In this document: positions 41,508 through 50,736 of the stretch, piece by piece
Layout: each line of letters begins with the position of its first letter
Position numbering within the stretch: position 1 is the stretch's first letter
IMG/VR virus record: IMGVR_UViG_3300030419_007368
Location: 31,632-95,631 of that record
DNA length: 64,000 nucleotides
Strand: one strand, 5' to 3'
Source: a virus
The notes under the pieces: generated by a model
What the model was told of the DNA's origin: nothing
Databases searched by the model: none
The model's input: the letters and a program-made list of their open reading frames with translations, nothing else
Made by a program: the position numbers and the translations under genes

Positions 41508-42623
41508 TTATGCTATTTTAACGTATCGGATGGGGATATCTAATCTAAATCCAGTGTTCGCTCCGATTACACGTACAGTCGTATCTAAATAATAAGTTGT
41601 TTTGCCTTCTACCAGTTTGTCGTTCCCGCCTGTCAAAAACCCAAACATGTTGTCAGCCGCGTCAGAGTCCTCTGAATTCCCCAGTTGTGTAAAAAGATAG
41701 GTAGAGGAATTTAGCTCTTGAGACGCGTGAATTCTAAATTGCAAAGTGCTTCCGCGTGGGCCTTTGAAGACCTGTGGGTTGTTGACTAGATCTTCTTGCT
41801 TTTTGGAGCCGTTGTGATTTGCGTCAGCCGGACTTCCTTGTGGGTTCACATAGCCGTTGGCGCCCTGGGATGTTAAATAATATGTAGCAATATTGTCGTC
41901 ATCAATAAAATTAACTGGGGCTGGTGTGTCGTTCGCGACGGGCTTCACTCTACCCAGCCTATAGTCCATCTCAACAATAAAAGAAGTCTCTACTAAATCA
42001 GAATCTAAGCCTAGTGCAGCTGCGATCTGATCAGTATCTAAACCTTGGTCAACTCTAATGAGGTCTTTTCGGATGTCCGAACTGGCGTTATACCCTTGCA
42101 AGACTCCTCTTAAATGCACCTCGTCGGGCCCATAAGAATTGTCTGGTGTCACGCCGGAGTTTCTATAATAAAGCAGCGCTCCATAAGTATCGTCGTCGAC
42201 AGCAACGTAAAATTTTGGATCCGTTTTAGCAGAAGTAACTTTGCCGGCCACGTCCCCATCTTTTCTTTCAAAAGTCTTTGAATAAGCAGCCTGTATAACT
42301 TCATCAGAATCTTTGTCATTCTTGTTTAGCTTTAAAACAGGCATAAATAAAATATTTGTCCTAGAAATGGACATAAGCCTTGTCTTCAAACTAGCGGCAT
42401 TATTTGTAAACGCTTCCAAAACGGGCGTTTGAAGAATCTCTAAGTCGTAATATGCGCTTCCACTAGCATGGTTTTTGTTGTACAGAGCATAGTTTATCTC
42501 GTCATCGCCCAAAGCAAATCTCGTCACTTTGAAGCTACCATCTCCCTGTGCCAATCTCAACCTTCCCGTGTCGGTCAAGACCGCGTCAAGTATGATGTCG
42601 CCAGAATTATCTAAAAATGCCAT
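41508..42623 (-). CDS. Virion structural protein with 'LTDTGR' N-terminal module (371 aa)
   Basis: It starts MAFLDNSGDIILDAVLTDTG, followed by RLRLAQGDGSFKVTRFALGD and DEINYALYN. This 'LTDTGR..L..G.......F.LGDDE..Y.LY' module is common at the start of marine phage structural proteins, and a shorter version starts the 330-aa protein at 49744-50736. The rest is beta-rich. The end (GFRLDIPIRYVKIA) resembles the ends of the next two genes. The ATG follows AAAGGAG, and an ACTATTTAT motif lies 19 nt upstream, so it may start a transcript for this trio. Confidence 0.8.
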   Translation of the reverse strand: MAFLDNSGDIILDAVLTDTGRLRLAQGDGSFKVTRFALGDDEINYALYNKNHASGSAYYDLEILQTPVLEAFTNNAASLKTRLMSISRTNILFMPVLKLNKNDKDSDEVIQAAYSKTFERKDGDVAGKVTSAKTDPKFYVAVDDDTYGALLYYRNSGVTPDNSYGPDEVHLRGVLQGYNASSDIRKDLIRVDQGLDTDQIAAALGLDSDLVETSFIVEMDYRLGRVKPVANDTPAPVNFIDDDNIATYYLTSQGANGYVNPQGSPADANHNGSKKQEDLVNNPQVFKGPRGSTLQFRIHASQELNSSTYLFTQLGNSEDSDAADNMFGFLTGGNDKLVEGKTTYYLDTTVRVIGANTGFRLDIPIRYVKIA

Positions 42624-42642
42624 TTTTGTGCTCCTTTCCTCT

Positions 42643-42651
42643 ATAAATAGT
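42643..42651 (-). promoter_or_regulatory. ACTATTTAT motif upstream of the 371-aa structural gene
   Basis: Minus strand reads TAACTATTTATAGAGG, 19 nt before the ATG, in a 40-bp gap. Confidence 0.5.
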
Positions 42652-42663
42652 TAAATATTTTAA

Positions 42664-45651
42664 TTATGTTTCATCACTTTCAGTAATTTTTTTATGAAAT
42701 GCAAAATTAATGTCTAGTTTCTTGCCACTACCCTTTGAAGTAATCCTCATTTTATATCTTTTTTTCTTAGCGGTTGCGCCTACATCGGAAAAAATACTCT
42801 CAACTCCCGACGTAAAGTATAACTGTTTTGGAGTCGGTTTTAAATAAATATATTTTTTACATTCCTTTATAGGGCTCTTTTTCTCAACAGGCTCCATGGA
42901 GACAGTTCTTATTAACGGTTTCACGGCGCCTTTCTCATCTATCAACTCAACCTCGTAGACGCTAGAAGGGTTTGATACATGCCCGTGCGCGTCGATCGAT
43001 CTAAATGTATAGTAATATTTAGTATTTGGCAATATTTGCTCTTCAAAGACGCCAGTCGTCGTTTTGTAATATTCAAAATCACCCCACGAAGTAGGTTTGA
43101 AGTTAATTCTAAATATTTGAAAATTCGTCACAGGGTCGTCAGAACCAAACTCAACTTTGTATCTTCCATCCGGACGGATGGGAGCTAGCTGTGAAGCTCT
43201 TATTTTTTCAAATGCCGCTTCATCTCCATCAATTAAAAATACTGGATAATCAGTATAGCGATCCGACAGGCCGTCCAGCAATATCTTCAATCTGTTGTTA
43301 ACCGCCCTGTATGGCACAATGTTCACATATGGTGGTACAGGAGGCTTGTCCATTATTAATATATCTGGCGTAGAAAAAATCAAATCCTCTACCATTTTTA
43401 TAGAAGGGGACACTTCGACGCTTAAAACAGCCGAAAAATCTCTAGATTCAATCGCTCCGTTGGCTTTTGTGTTCAAAGTTTCGCCGACGCCAACCGAGAG
43501 AATGTCTGCGTCCTCGGCGAGAACGTCCGGGTTGTCATCTTCACTTTTTAAGAAACCAGTTTGTTTATGGTCAGGATGAAGAGGGGCTCCAGGGTTTACC
43601 CAATAATATACGTATTTACACCCAAAAACAACACGTTCACAATAAACATTGTATTTGTAAACAGCAGCATCCTCATACTTAAGCTGCGTGTCGACAAATT
43701 TAGCTATATCTAAATCAGAGGTGTTTGGTATTAATATATTCTGCACGACAGAAAAAGAATCTTCATTTGGCAATTTGCGCATTTTCTCTATTTTATAAAA
43801 TAAATCTTCCGTATATGCCGGCTTTCCTTTCAAAATATCCACATAGGATCTTCTGTGATTTTTGTAAGTCTCAGTTATTTTTTTATAAAAAGCAGCACCA
43901 AACAAGATCTTAAACATCTGGTTTTCTTCTAAATTCACAGCATCGTCTAAATCATTTCGAACGAAGGTCACATAGTTTCTGACGTCTTCCTGATCAGGAA
44001 TATAATTGTTGTCTGCGCTTAAAGGCTCATGGGCGCCTGAATAATAGTCTCCAGAATTGAGCCATTTCTCGAAAACTGCCGGCAGGTCTAAACTTTTAAA
44101 AAATTTTGGTGTCGACAACTCACCCATGGAGTACTCAACTTCAGCTGTTTGTAGGTCTTTATACACACTCTCTTCATAGTATTCGATAAAAGATACTTGT
44201 TCCGAATAATCTGCTTTGAAGGAGTCTGCCTCGCCCCCAAGAGACATCGCAGATATGGTGTTGCCAAAAAACGGTGTCATGTGAGTTTGTTTCGCCGCGT
44301 CGCCTAAAGAGGTCAGCAATTTAGCAGAGAATTGTATCTCAGCATAGAAGGGGAAATGTTTCTTGTACTTCTCAATTTTGTCCATAAATGGCGTCATATT
44401 TGGACTAAAAACCAAATTGGTGCCTATACGCTCTAAAGCTTTGATTCTCTTATTTTCGCTATCAGAATCAAGAAAAAGTCGGGTATCTGTTGACAGTCGA
44501 TTTGCGAATTCATTAAAATAGTCTTGATACAGGCCGTCGACATCAAATTTTGTCGTCCCGCCCTGTCCGTTAGCATAGGTCATGGTGATAAGCTTTTCAA
44601 TTATTTTTGTTCCGATGTCTGCGGTACCGACCCACCCTAAATCTGGGTACCAAGGATCCCAACCTTCGTTACCAACAGTGCCGTATAGGGTTATCAAAGT
44701 CTCTAAAGGATAATTTTGCAACAAGTTTGTATACAAATCAGGCTTTGGTGTGGTCTCACTGTCTTTCCAATAATAATCTATAATACTTTTTTCTAACTCG
44801 CTTAAATCAATAAAACTATCTTGAATTAACTTATCGTTTTTGATTAAACGAAGAAATCCATAAATAGAAGGAAGGGCATTCTGCAGATCGTTTTTTAACG
44901 GAGACCCTACAACTGACTCATAGTAGTAACTCTTGACCCGCTCATTATAATATGTTGAATAATTTGCATAAAACGTTTTGCCAGCAGGTTGTTTTTCAAA
45001 CAGCTCATTTTCATGAAAAGGTAAAAAAGTTTCATGATAGTGGTCATAAAACGGAGTTGCTGCATCCACAATAGGATCTAGCGGATTGCCGGCTTCAATG
45101 ATAACGCCGGTCTTCATCAGATAAATCCAGTAAAATAGCTCCTTGGAACCGGCGTGGTCCTGGAAGGGGTTGTCATTGTTATCTACGTGACAATTTAAAA
45201 CAACCCTTTCTCTTGTCGAGGCGCCGGTGAGCCCCCAGACACCGTCGCCGTCGATTTCTTCTGGATCTGAGCAACTCTCCATTGTTAGTGGATTATTACA
45301 AAAAACTTTAATTGTGTTCCAACTATTTGAAAAAATCTTATATGAATCTGCATCATCGTATATACCGCCTGGATAGTCTGCCTCTCGGTGCTCCCAGTTG
45401 CAACCTAGTGCAGTGCGTAATGTGTCTTTAGACGGATCCGAAGCAAGAGAGTATTCTCCACCAAGTACTTCTACTTTATATGCTGACTGGATTGAAGATC
45501 CGAGCCATGGGTTCGGGCCGAACAAACCACTGCCCGGACCTGAGCCGCCGGCGGCGGTGTGGTCGTCGTTCGGATCACGAGGCACAGACTCATAACTACT
45601 GGGATCGACCAATATTTTCCTTTTTCCAACTAATTCAAATGAATCTGCCAT
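42664..45651 (-). CDS. Large structural/adhesin protein with FnIII-like domain (995 aa)
   Basis: A 995-residue protein rich in Tyr, Asp and Asn, with helical stretches in the middle (EKRIKALERIGTNLVF-type segments; a run around NHRRSYVDILKG). Around residues 767-909 a beta-sandwich of fibronectin type III character is visible: NRLKILLDGLS ... NFQIFRINFKPTSW ... ILPNTKYYYTFRSIDAHGHVS followed by YEVELID. The C-terminus is basic (TAKKKRYKMRITSKGSGKKL). The ATG follows GAGGGG. It lies between the 1354-aa and 371-aa structural genes and is probably part of the same tail-tip or baseplate assembly. Confidence 0.75.
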   Translation of the reverse strand: MADSFELVGKRKILVDPSSYESVPRDPNDDHTAAGGSGPGSGLFGPNPWLGSSIQSAYKVEVLGGEYSLASDPSKDTLRTALGCNWEHREADYPGGIYDDADSYKIFSNSWNTIKVFCNNPLTMESCSDPEEIDGDGVWGLTGASTRERVVLNCHVDNNDNPFQDHAGSKELFYWIYLMKTGVIIEAGNPLDPIVDAATPFYDHYHETFLPFHENELFEKQPAGKTFYANYSTYYNERVKSYYYESVVGSPLKNDLQNALPSIYGFLRLIKNDKLIQDSFIDLSELEKSIIDYYWKDSETTPKPDLYTNLLQNYPLETLITLYGTVGNEGWDPWYPDLGWVGTADIGTKIIEKLITMTYANGQGGTTKFDVDGLYQDYFNEFANRLSTDTRLFLDSDSENKRIKALERIGTNLVFSPNMTPFMDKIEKYKKHFPFYAEIQFSAKLLTSLGDAAKQTHMTPFFGNTISAMSLGGEADSFKADYSEQVSFIEYYEESVYKDLQTAEVEYSMGELSTPKFFKSLDLPAVFEKWLNSGDYYSGAHEPLSADNNYIPDQEDVRNYVTFVRNDLDDAVNLEENQMFKILFGAAFYKKITETYKNHRRSYVDILKGKPAYTEDLFYKIEKMRKLPNEDSFSVVQNILIPNTSDLDIAKFVDTQLKYEDAAVYKYNVYCERVVFGCKYVYYWVNPGAPLHPDHKQTGFLKSEDDNPDVLAEDADILSVGVGETLNTKANGAIESRDFSAVLSVEVSPSIKMVEDLIFSTPDILIMDKPPVPPYVNIVPYRAVNNRLKILLDGLSDRYTDYPVFLIDGDEAAFEKIRASQLAPIRPDGRYKVEFGSDDPVTNFQIFRINFKPTSWGDFEYYKTTTGVFEEQILPNTKYYYTFRSIDAHGHVSNPSSVYEVELIDEKGAVKPLIRTVSMEPVEKKSPIKECKKYIYLKPTPKQLYFTSGVESIFSDVGATAKKKRYKMRITSKGSGKKLDINFAFHKKITESDET

Positions 45652-45675
45652 TTATTTTACACCCCTCACCAACAT

Positions 45676-48600
45676 TTAATAATTACCCTCTATGTCGCCA
45701 CCACCTCCGCCGGTCTGAATAGTGACCCCTTCGGCCGCGGCTGGAGTGATCACATCGATGCCCGCAATAGTTGTAGTTGCGGGAGTTTCTGCCTGAACGC
45801 CAGCTCCAGTTGCTGTTCTTGATGCGCCTGCAGTCATGGCGCGGCGAGCTTCCTGGCGGCCTCCTGCAGCGGTGGAGCGCGCGGTACCGCCGGGGTCGCG
45901 ACCAGAAGGCGTAGTGGCTGGTCTATCGGTTGGGACGGGATCTGGGCCGTATATATCTCGATAGGGCGGCATATCACGAGGGCCCGGGCGGTCAGACATG
46001 CCCTTTTCAGTAGTTTCTCTATATTCTGCTATCTTTGTTCTGTTTCGTGATTCCCACTCACGGGGCCCGGGAACTTCGTATGTTCTTTCAGGCTCTGTGG
46101 GTATCGGATGTGGAGTGTAGGGTGGTATACCCGGGTTGGCGCTTGGATATATTAAAAAATACTTGTCCAGTACAGGTAAACATTCTTGTATTCCTTGTAG
46201 GAATTTTTCTTGATAATATCTAATCCTACAAAACAGCTTCTCTCCGTTATTTAAAGCTAGATCTTGTAAGGTTAACAGGCTCCAAGCTTTGTCGTCTTTT
46301 TTTGGAAATAAAGTCCCTCTGAAGACCTCAATTCTTGACGTCATATTCATATGCACAAAGAAAAAGGGTCTGTACTTACTTGCGTTTTTAAAAGCTGTCT
46401 GCATTATTGAATTTGTTTGGTCTACTTCTCCGTATTGTTCTCTATTTTTGTGCACCCAATATATTTTAAAACTATTAGGAAGAGCTTCTGAATAAGAAGT
46501 CATACTTAAGGCTCCCGGGGATTGAGAACCAACAGGGATCTTAATGATATTCTGCTTGTTGCTTTGAGTCAATGACTTAAAATATTCACTGGACTGTAAT
46601 AGTCCATCGGGGTAATCTTTTTCAAGATCCCAAGGCGCGTTCGGGTCAATTTCTATAGTGAACTGAGCAGGAACTGCCTCAGTTTTATAGAAATTATTGT
46701 AAGTATTTGGGAAATGTATCGTCATACTGATACTATCAAAATAACGCTTATATACTTCTTTTGTTTCAAAAGCCAGTGGATCAGCAACCTGAGAATATTG
46801 ATTATCGTAATAAGCATCTGACAAATCAAAACTTCCTTTTGTCATGACACTCAGCTTGTAAGCAGCTAGCGCAGCAAGAACCTTTTCATAATTAAGCCAT
46901 TTGTTGAAATCTTCATGTAAGGCAGTAGTGATGCCTGGCATTACGTTCGAAGCGCCATATGCAAACGTCATAGCTATTTGAGAGAAAGAGGAGTGATTGA
47001 AGTTATAAGATTGCGCGCCGTTAGACACATTAGATAAAGTGACAATTGAAGGTGTTAAAAACGAATACGCTTGCTGTTTCAAAGAGTCGTGCTTGTCGGC
47101 GTTAATTTCAGTGTCATAGACAACGTTGTTACCCTGTTGTTTAAACATGGCGATATTGCCAGGAAGAAAATTGCCCTGCGTTGCAACGCCATATTCTCCG
47201 TTGAAATCAGTTAAAACAGCCTCAGAGAATTTTAAGGTATCTAGACGACACCTTTTATCAAAATATTCAGGTGAAAGACTTCGCAAGCCATAAAAGTTCT
47301 CACTTAGAGGTACCCCAACTGACAGGTAATCTACATATATAGATTCGTTCTGAACTGATTCAAATATTTCGTTTGGATGATCAAAAGTATGGTGCTCATA
47401 AATAGTTGATTCACTGGAAGAAATATCGTAATCAAAATGGTTTTTTAGATTGTATGCGACGCCGGCGTCGGAGCCTAAGGTGACCTTGTTTAAATCAGAC
47501 TTTTTATTTATCCTTGTAGTACCAATTAACTTTTCTATTTTCTTAATACTTGTTGACAACAGCCTTGTAAAAAATTGTATACCTCTGGGGGATCCATCAA
47601 CAGGATCAATCATCGCTTGAACGTGAGCCTCGTTTTCACTAAAACTAGGAAATATGCCAAATATTTGCTGCATTTTCGTAATTAAAGGCGGTGCTTCGAT
47701 CCATGGAAAGTACTCTGCTCCTTCAAATTGTTTATAAGCAGCGTCGACAAATTCAGGATCCCTGAATGTTCCGTAAGTACTGTCAAAATAAGTTTTAAAG
47801 TTGCTTTTTAAATATGAATCCGGATGTTTAAGATCTCCGACGTAGCCGGCAGAATACTCAACGTTTAGGCCGTCTTTTGTAAACCCAGAAACTGCCAAGT
47901 CGTAATAAGACTCAAGGTTTATTTTAGCATGTTGAAGATCTCTCAATAGTTTGTATAGGAAATGATAAGTTCCGTCCTTAAAGTCCAACTCAATCCTATA
48001 TTGATATTTACCGGCGCTGTGCGAGCCAGGGAACGTATCAGAAAACATGAAAAAACGATTTGCAAAAGAGTCTCCATTTAAACCCCCAAGAGAAAGTTCT
48101 GCTAATTCGGGACTTTGTATAGGAGAGTTGTAGCCGGTTGCATCGCTTATTGTGCCAACTAGCTGTGAAGGCTCTTCATAAAACTCGTCATTTGCAAACT
48201 TTTCATAAGTGTTTATAGTGTGCTCTTTAACTCTGTCTCTATAGAGCCTAAGTTCTAATATTTTTGAATGGCTTAATATTTCATCTTTAAAAGCCTGCGA
48301 TAACGGTACAGGTACCGCAGCTGGATCCTTACCTAAGCGCGCTGTAAGTGTAGGATATAAATAAGAATTATTCTCTAATAAGTTTTGAAAATTTATGAAA
48401 AATAAGCCGCGCGCATTGTTGCCGACGTCTCTGCAAACATACAATTTCGAATATTCATTGTCGTTATCAAAAAGAGAGTGCGCACCGTTTCCGGTATACG
48501 GGTCACCTCCAATTTTTTGAAGATACTTACGTGTTTCTTTTTGAAAAGGACTTAAAAAATTATTTTGCAGGCTGAAGAGATTTTTATAGTTAGGGCCAAA

Positions 48601-49740
48601 ACCTTCAGTGGGTATTTTAGACACGCCATGTTCCGGATTATATCCTCCAGGAGTAGCGCCGAATCCAATCATCGAAGATAAAGGTTCGGGCTTTAGTGTG
48701 AATCTAAAGTCCTCTATTTTATGGTTTGCCATTGTAGCCAATTCAAGACGAGGCTGATCTGTGCCAGGCTTGTGCTCGGCGCCAACCATCCAACCTCTGT
48801 TGGGTCCGAATCCACCGTCTCCGGCGTAACCATCTGGAGCGGGGTTATCTCCCGTTGCATGTAAGTGAACAGACCCTTCCCAAACTTTTCCTCCGGGACG
48901 CATAAAGACCTCTCTCGTGTCTTGTACTTTACCCCCTGAAAAAATTATCTCAGTGTTAACAGGACCTTCAAAGACATACTGTTCAAAAAAATCATCATAT
49001 TCTTGCTGCCAAAAGCCATTATGCATCATCCATGCCGGAGTGTGCAAGAAAGTATAAAATGCAATCCCAAGATGATTATATTGGCCATTATATTTATTTT
49101 CAATATCCGGGTCGAACTGCAATGACCACGAAAAAGGTATTACATAATACTCCTTACCATCTTTAAACTCTGTTCTTATTTTCCCTTCTTTCCCTGCGCT
49201 CAAAACATCAGCCTTAGTTAGGTCCCCCAATAGAGATGAAGTACTAACTTTTATTGGGACATAAGCGCCGGCGAACCCTACTTCCTCGTAAGGCACTGGA
49301 CTGGGGTAGAAATGACCCTCATTTTTTGCTAACATGCCATCCTTGCCAGTCCACTCGCCTTTCATCTGACCACGCGGGAGATGTCCATCACCTTTAGATT
49401 GCGCTAAATAAATGTTACTTTCGCCGAATTCTGGGTCACCTAATGGATCATGGCTAGCCCGCAGCCTTGCAATATCATCGCTAGTCTTATATACGACAGG
49501 TTGTATATACAAGTGGTCAAGTATAGATGAGGCAAGATTTCCCTCCCCGAGATCGTTCAGCCACTGCGATTCTAAAAGTTTATTAACTTGCTCTAAGACT
49601 TCAAAACGAAGAGTTACTCTGAGGGAATGTGGACTGTACGCTGTTTCGGGGTTATCCCACCTTTCTAAGACGATTTTTCTGCAATAAACGTGAGGCAACA
49701 ACCCGCCGCCTACGTGCATGTCTAATATGGTCCCTAACAT
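45676..49740 (-). CDS. Very large virion protein with disordered C-terminus (1354 aa)
   Basis: The first about 1200 residues are a mix of beta and helical segments without a recognised domain. It begins MLGTILDMHVGGGLLPHVYC, then long Tyr/Asn/Gly-rich stretches. From about residue 1210 the composition changes sharply to Pro/Arg/Thr/Gly: EVPGPREWESRNRTK, PSGRDPGGTARSTAAGGRQE, ending with a pentaglycine (GGGGGDIEGNY). This tail is likely disordered and may be an assembly or docking peptide. The ATG follows GGGGAGG and comes 3 bp after the previous stop. One ACTATTTAT copy (47398-47406) lies inside this gene with no start nearby. Confidence 0.75.
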   Translation of the reverse strand: MLGTILDMHVGGGLLPHVYCRKIVLERWDNPETAYSPHSLRVTLRFEVLEQVNKLLESQWLNDLGEGNLASSILDHLYIQPVVYKTSDDIARLRASHDPLGDPEFGESNIYLAQSKGDGHLPRGQMKGEWTGKDGMLAKNEGHFYPSPVPYEEVGFAGAYVPIKVSTSSLLGDLTKADVLSAGKEGKIRTEFKDGKEYYVIPFSWSLQFDPDIENKYNGQYNHLGIAFYTFLHTPAWMMHNGFWQQEYDDFFEQYVFEGPVNTEIIFSGGKVQDTREVFMRPGGKVWEGSVHLHATGDNPAPDGYAGDGGFGPNRGWMVGAEHKPGTDQPRLELATMANHKIEDFRFTLKPEPLSSMIGFGATPGGYNPEHGVSKIPTEGFGPNYKNLFSLQNNFLSPFQKETRKYLQKIGGDPYTGNGAHSLFDNDNEYSKLYVCRDVGNNARGLFFINFQNLLENNSYLYPTLTARLGKDPAAVPVPLSQAFKDEILSHSKILELRLYRDRVKEHTINTYEKFANDEFYEEPSQLVGTISDATGYNSPIQSPELAELSLGGLNGDSFANRFFMFSDTFPGSHSAGKYQYRIELDFKDGTYHFLYKLLRDLQHAKINLESYYDLAVSGFTKDGLNVEYSAGYVGDLKHPDSYLKSNFKTYFDSTYGTFRDPEFVDAAYKQFEGAEYFPWIEAPPLITKMQQIFGIFPSFSENEAHVQAMIDPVDGSPRGIQFFTRLLSTSIKKIEKLIGTTRINKKSDLNKVTLGSDAGVAYNLKNHFDYDISSSESTIYEHHTFDHPNEIFESVQNESIYVDYLSVGVPLSENFYGLRSLSPEYFDKRCRLDTLKFSEAVLTDFNGEYGVATQGNFLPGNIAMFKQQGNNVVYDTEINADKHDSLKQQAYSFLTPSIVTLSNVSNGAQSYNFNHSSFSQIAMTFAYGASNVMPGITTALHEDFNKWLNYEKVLAALAAYKLSVMTKGSFDLSDAYYDNQYSQVADPLAFETKEVYKRYFDSISMTIHFPNTYNNFYKTEAVPAQFTIEIDPNAPWDLEKDYPDGLLQSSEYFKSLTQSNKQNIIKIPVGSQSPGALSMTSYSEALPNSFKIYWVHKNREQYGEVDQTNSIMQTAFKNASKYRPFFFVHMNMTSRIEVFRGTLFPKKDDKAWSLLTLQDLALNNGEKLFCRIRYYQEKFLQGIQECLPVLDKYFLIYPSANPGIPPYTPHPIPTEPERTYEVPGPREWESRNRTKIAEYRETTEKGMSDRPGPRDMPPYRDIYGPDPVPTDRPATTPSGRDPGGTARSTAAGGRQEARRAMTAGASRTATGAGVQAETPATTTIAGIDVITPAAAEGVTIQTGGGGGDIEGNY

Positions 49741-49743
49741 ATA

Positions 49744-50736
49744 CTAGCAAACCTCCCCAGGGTCGTCAGATTCATCTTCATATATATCAAAAGATTTAGG
49801 GGCGGTACCGCCGAGAACATCCAAGCAAATCTTGGTCTTTGGATCAGAAAATACGCCTTTAGATTCGTCGACCGGGTCATATGTACAGAGTATTTCGTCT
49901 CCTATTTCGTCGTCGACAAACAAATCAAAATAAAAATCTACGTCCATTTCACTTGGTGCTGGCATCTCTTGATCCATGTAGGATATTTCACTTAGCTGAT
50001 GTTCTGTTTGAAGAAATTTTAAAGGCTTTAAAGTTTCGATCACATTATCTCCCTGCTCTTCTTCTTGTATTTCAAATATTTCAATGTCAAAGTTTTTATT
50101 TTGATACAGACCGTTTTCTTCCGTCAGCTTAAAGAGAAAAAACATCTTTTCCTCGTCAGAAGTTATAGCAAAATCTGACAAAACCAAGCCGGCTTCATAT
50201 TCATCTCCAGAAAAATCATCCATAGGATCAACTGATATCCCCTCCACTATCATTTCAGTCTCAAGCTGGGGAATCATTAGCGTATTCCTGCCGCCACTTT
50301 TTTCTTGTAAGTTTATATAATTAACTGATCCTGATAAATTACCGTTTAAGAAATTCACCCTCCAGGCAGGAGCATAATTAGAGTTTAAATTGCTGGTTCC
50401 GATGGCCATTGGCAAAGCGTAATTTTTTTCAGGAGTCCTTTGTAGGGCTTGAGAACCTACTTCTTCATCACCAGTTAAAATAAGCTCATAGCTATTTGCG
50501 AACTCTTTCTCTAAAGAAGAATGTCCAATCTGTGGCCGCATCGTTTGTGCTTCTCGAATTCTAAATTCGGAATCATTCTGTAACTCTATAACGCCGGCAG
50601 ATAGAGCATCATAAAGAACGTTTTCATCAAAAAATGAATAAAATTCTGGCTTAAATTTACCTTTTGAAAGCAAATAACGACCATATTGCGTCATCTGTAG
50701 ATCGATAACATCTTCTTTTTTATTAAAAAACTCCAC
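49744..50736 (-). CDS. Virion structural protein with 'QYGR' module (330 aa)
   Basis: An unusual GTG start at 50736, directly after the TAA of the preceding gene (GGAGAATAAGTG), so translation is tightly coupled. It begins MEFFNKKEDVIDLQMTQYGR, then YLLSKGKFKPEFYSFFDENV. This 'QYGR.LLSKGKF.PEFY.FFDE..LYD' opening recurs in large marine phages and parallels the LTDTGR module of the 371-aa protein. The remainder is acidic, with a C-terminus (DVDFYFDLFVDDEIGDE...DESDDPGEVC) full of Asp and Glu. It lies between the 1963-aa and 1354-aa proteins, so it is probably a linker or ring subunit. Confidence 0.8.
   Translation of the reverse strand: MEFFNKKEDVIDLQMTQYGRYLLSKGKFKPEFYSFFDENVLYDALSAGVIELQNDSEFRIREAQTMRPQIGHSSLEKEFANSYELILTGDEEVGSQALQRTPEKNYALPMAIGTSNLNSNYAPAWRVNFLNGNLSGSVNYINLQEKSGGRNTLMIPQLETEMIVEGISVDPMDDFSGDEYEAGLVLSDFAITSDEEKMFFLFKLTEENGLYQNKNFDIEIFEIQEEEQGDNVIETLKPLKFLQTEHQLSEISYMDQEMPAPSEMDVDFYFDLFVDDEIGDEILCTYDPVDESKGVFSDPKTKICLDVLGGTAPKSFDIYEDESDDPGEVC

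Noticed and set aside
47398-47406. An extra ACTATTTAT copy as a promoter
   Set aside because: It lies deep inside the 1354-aa gene with no gene start within 1.7 kb downstream.
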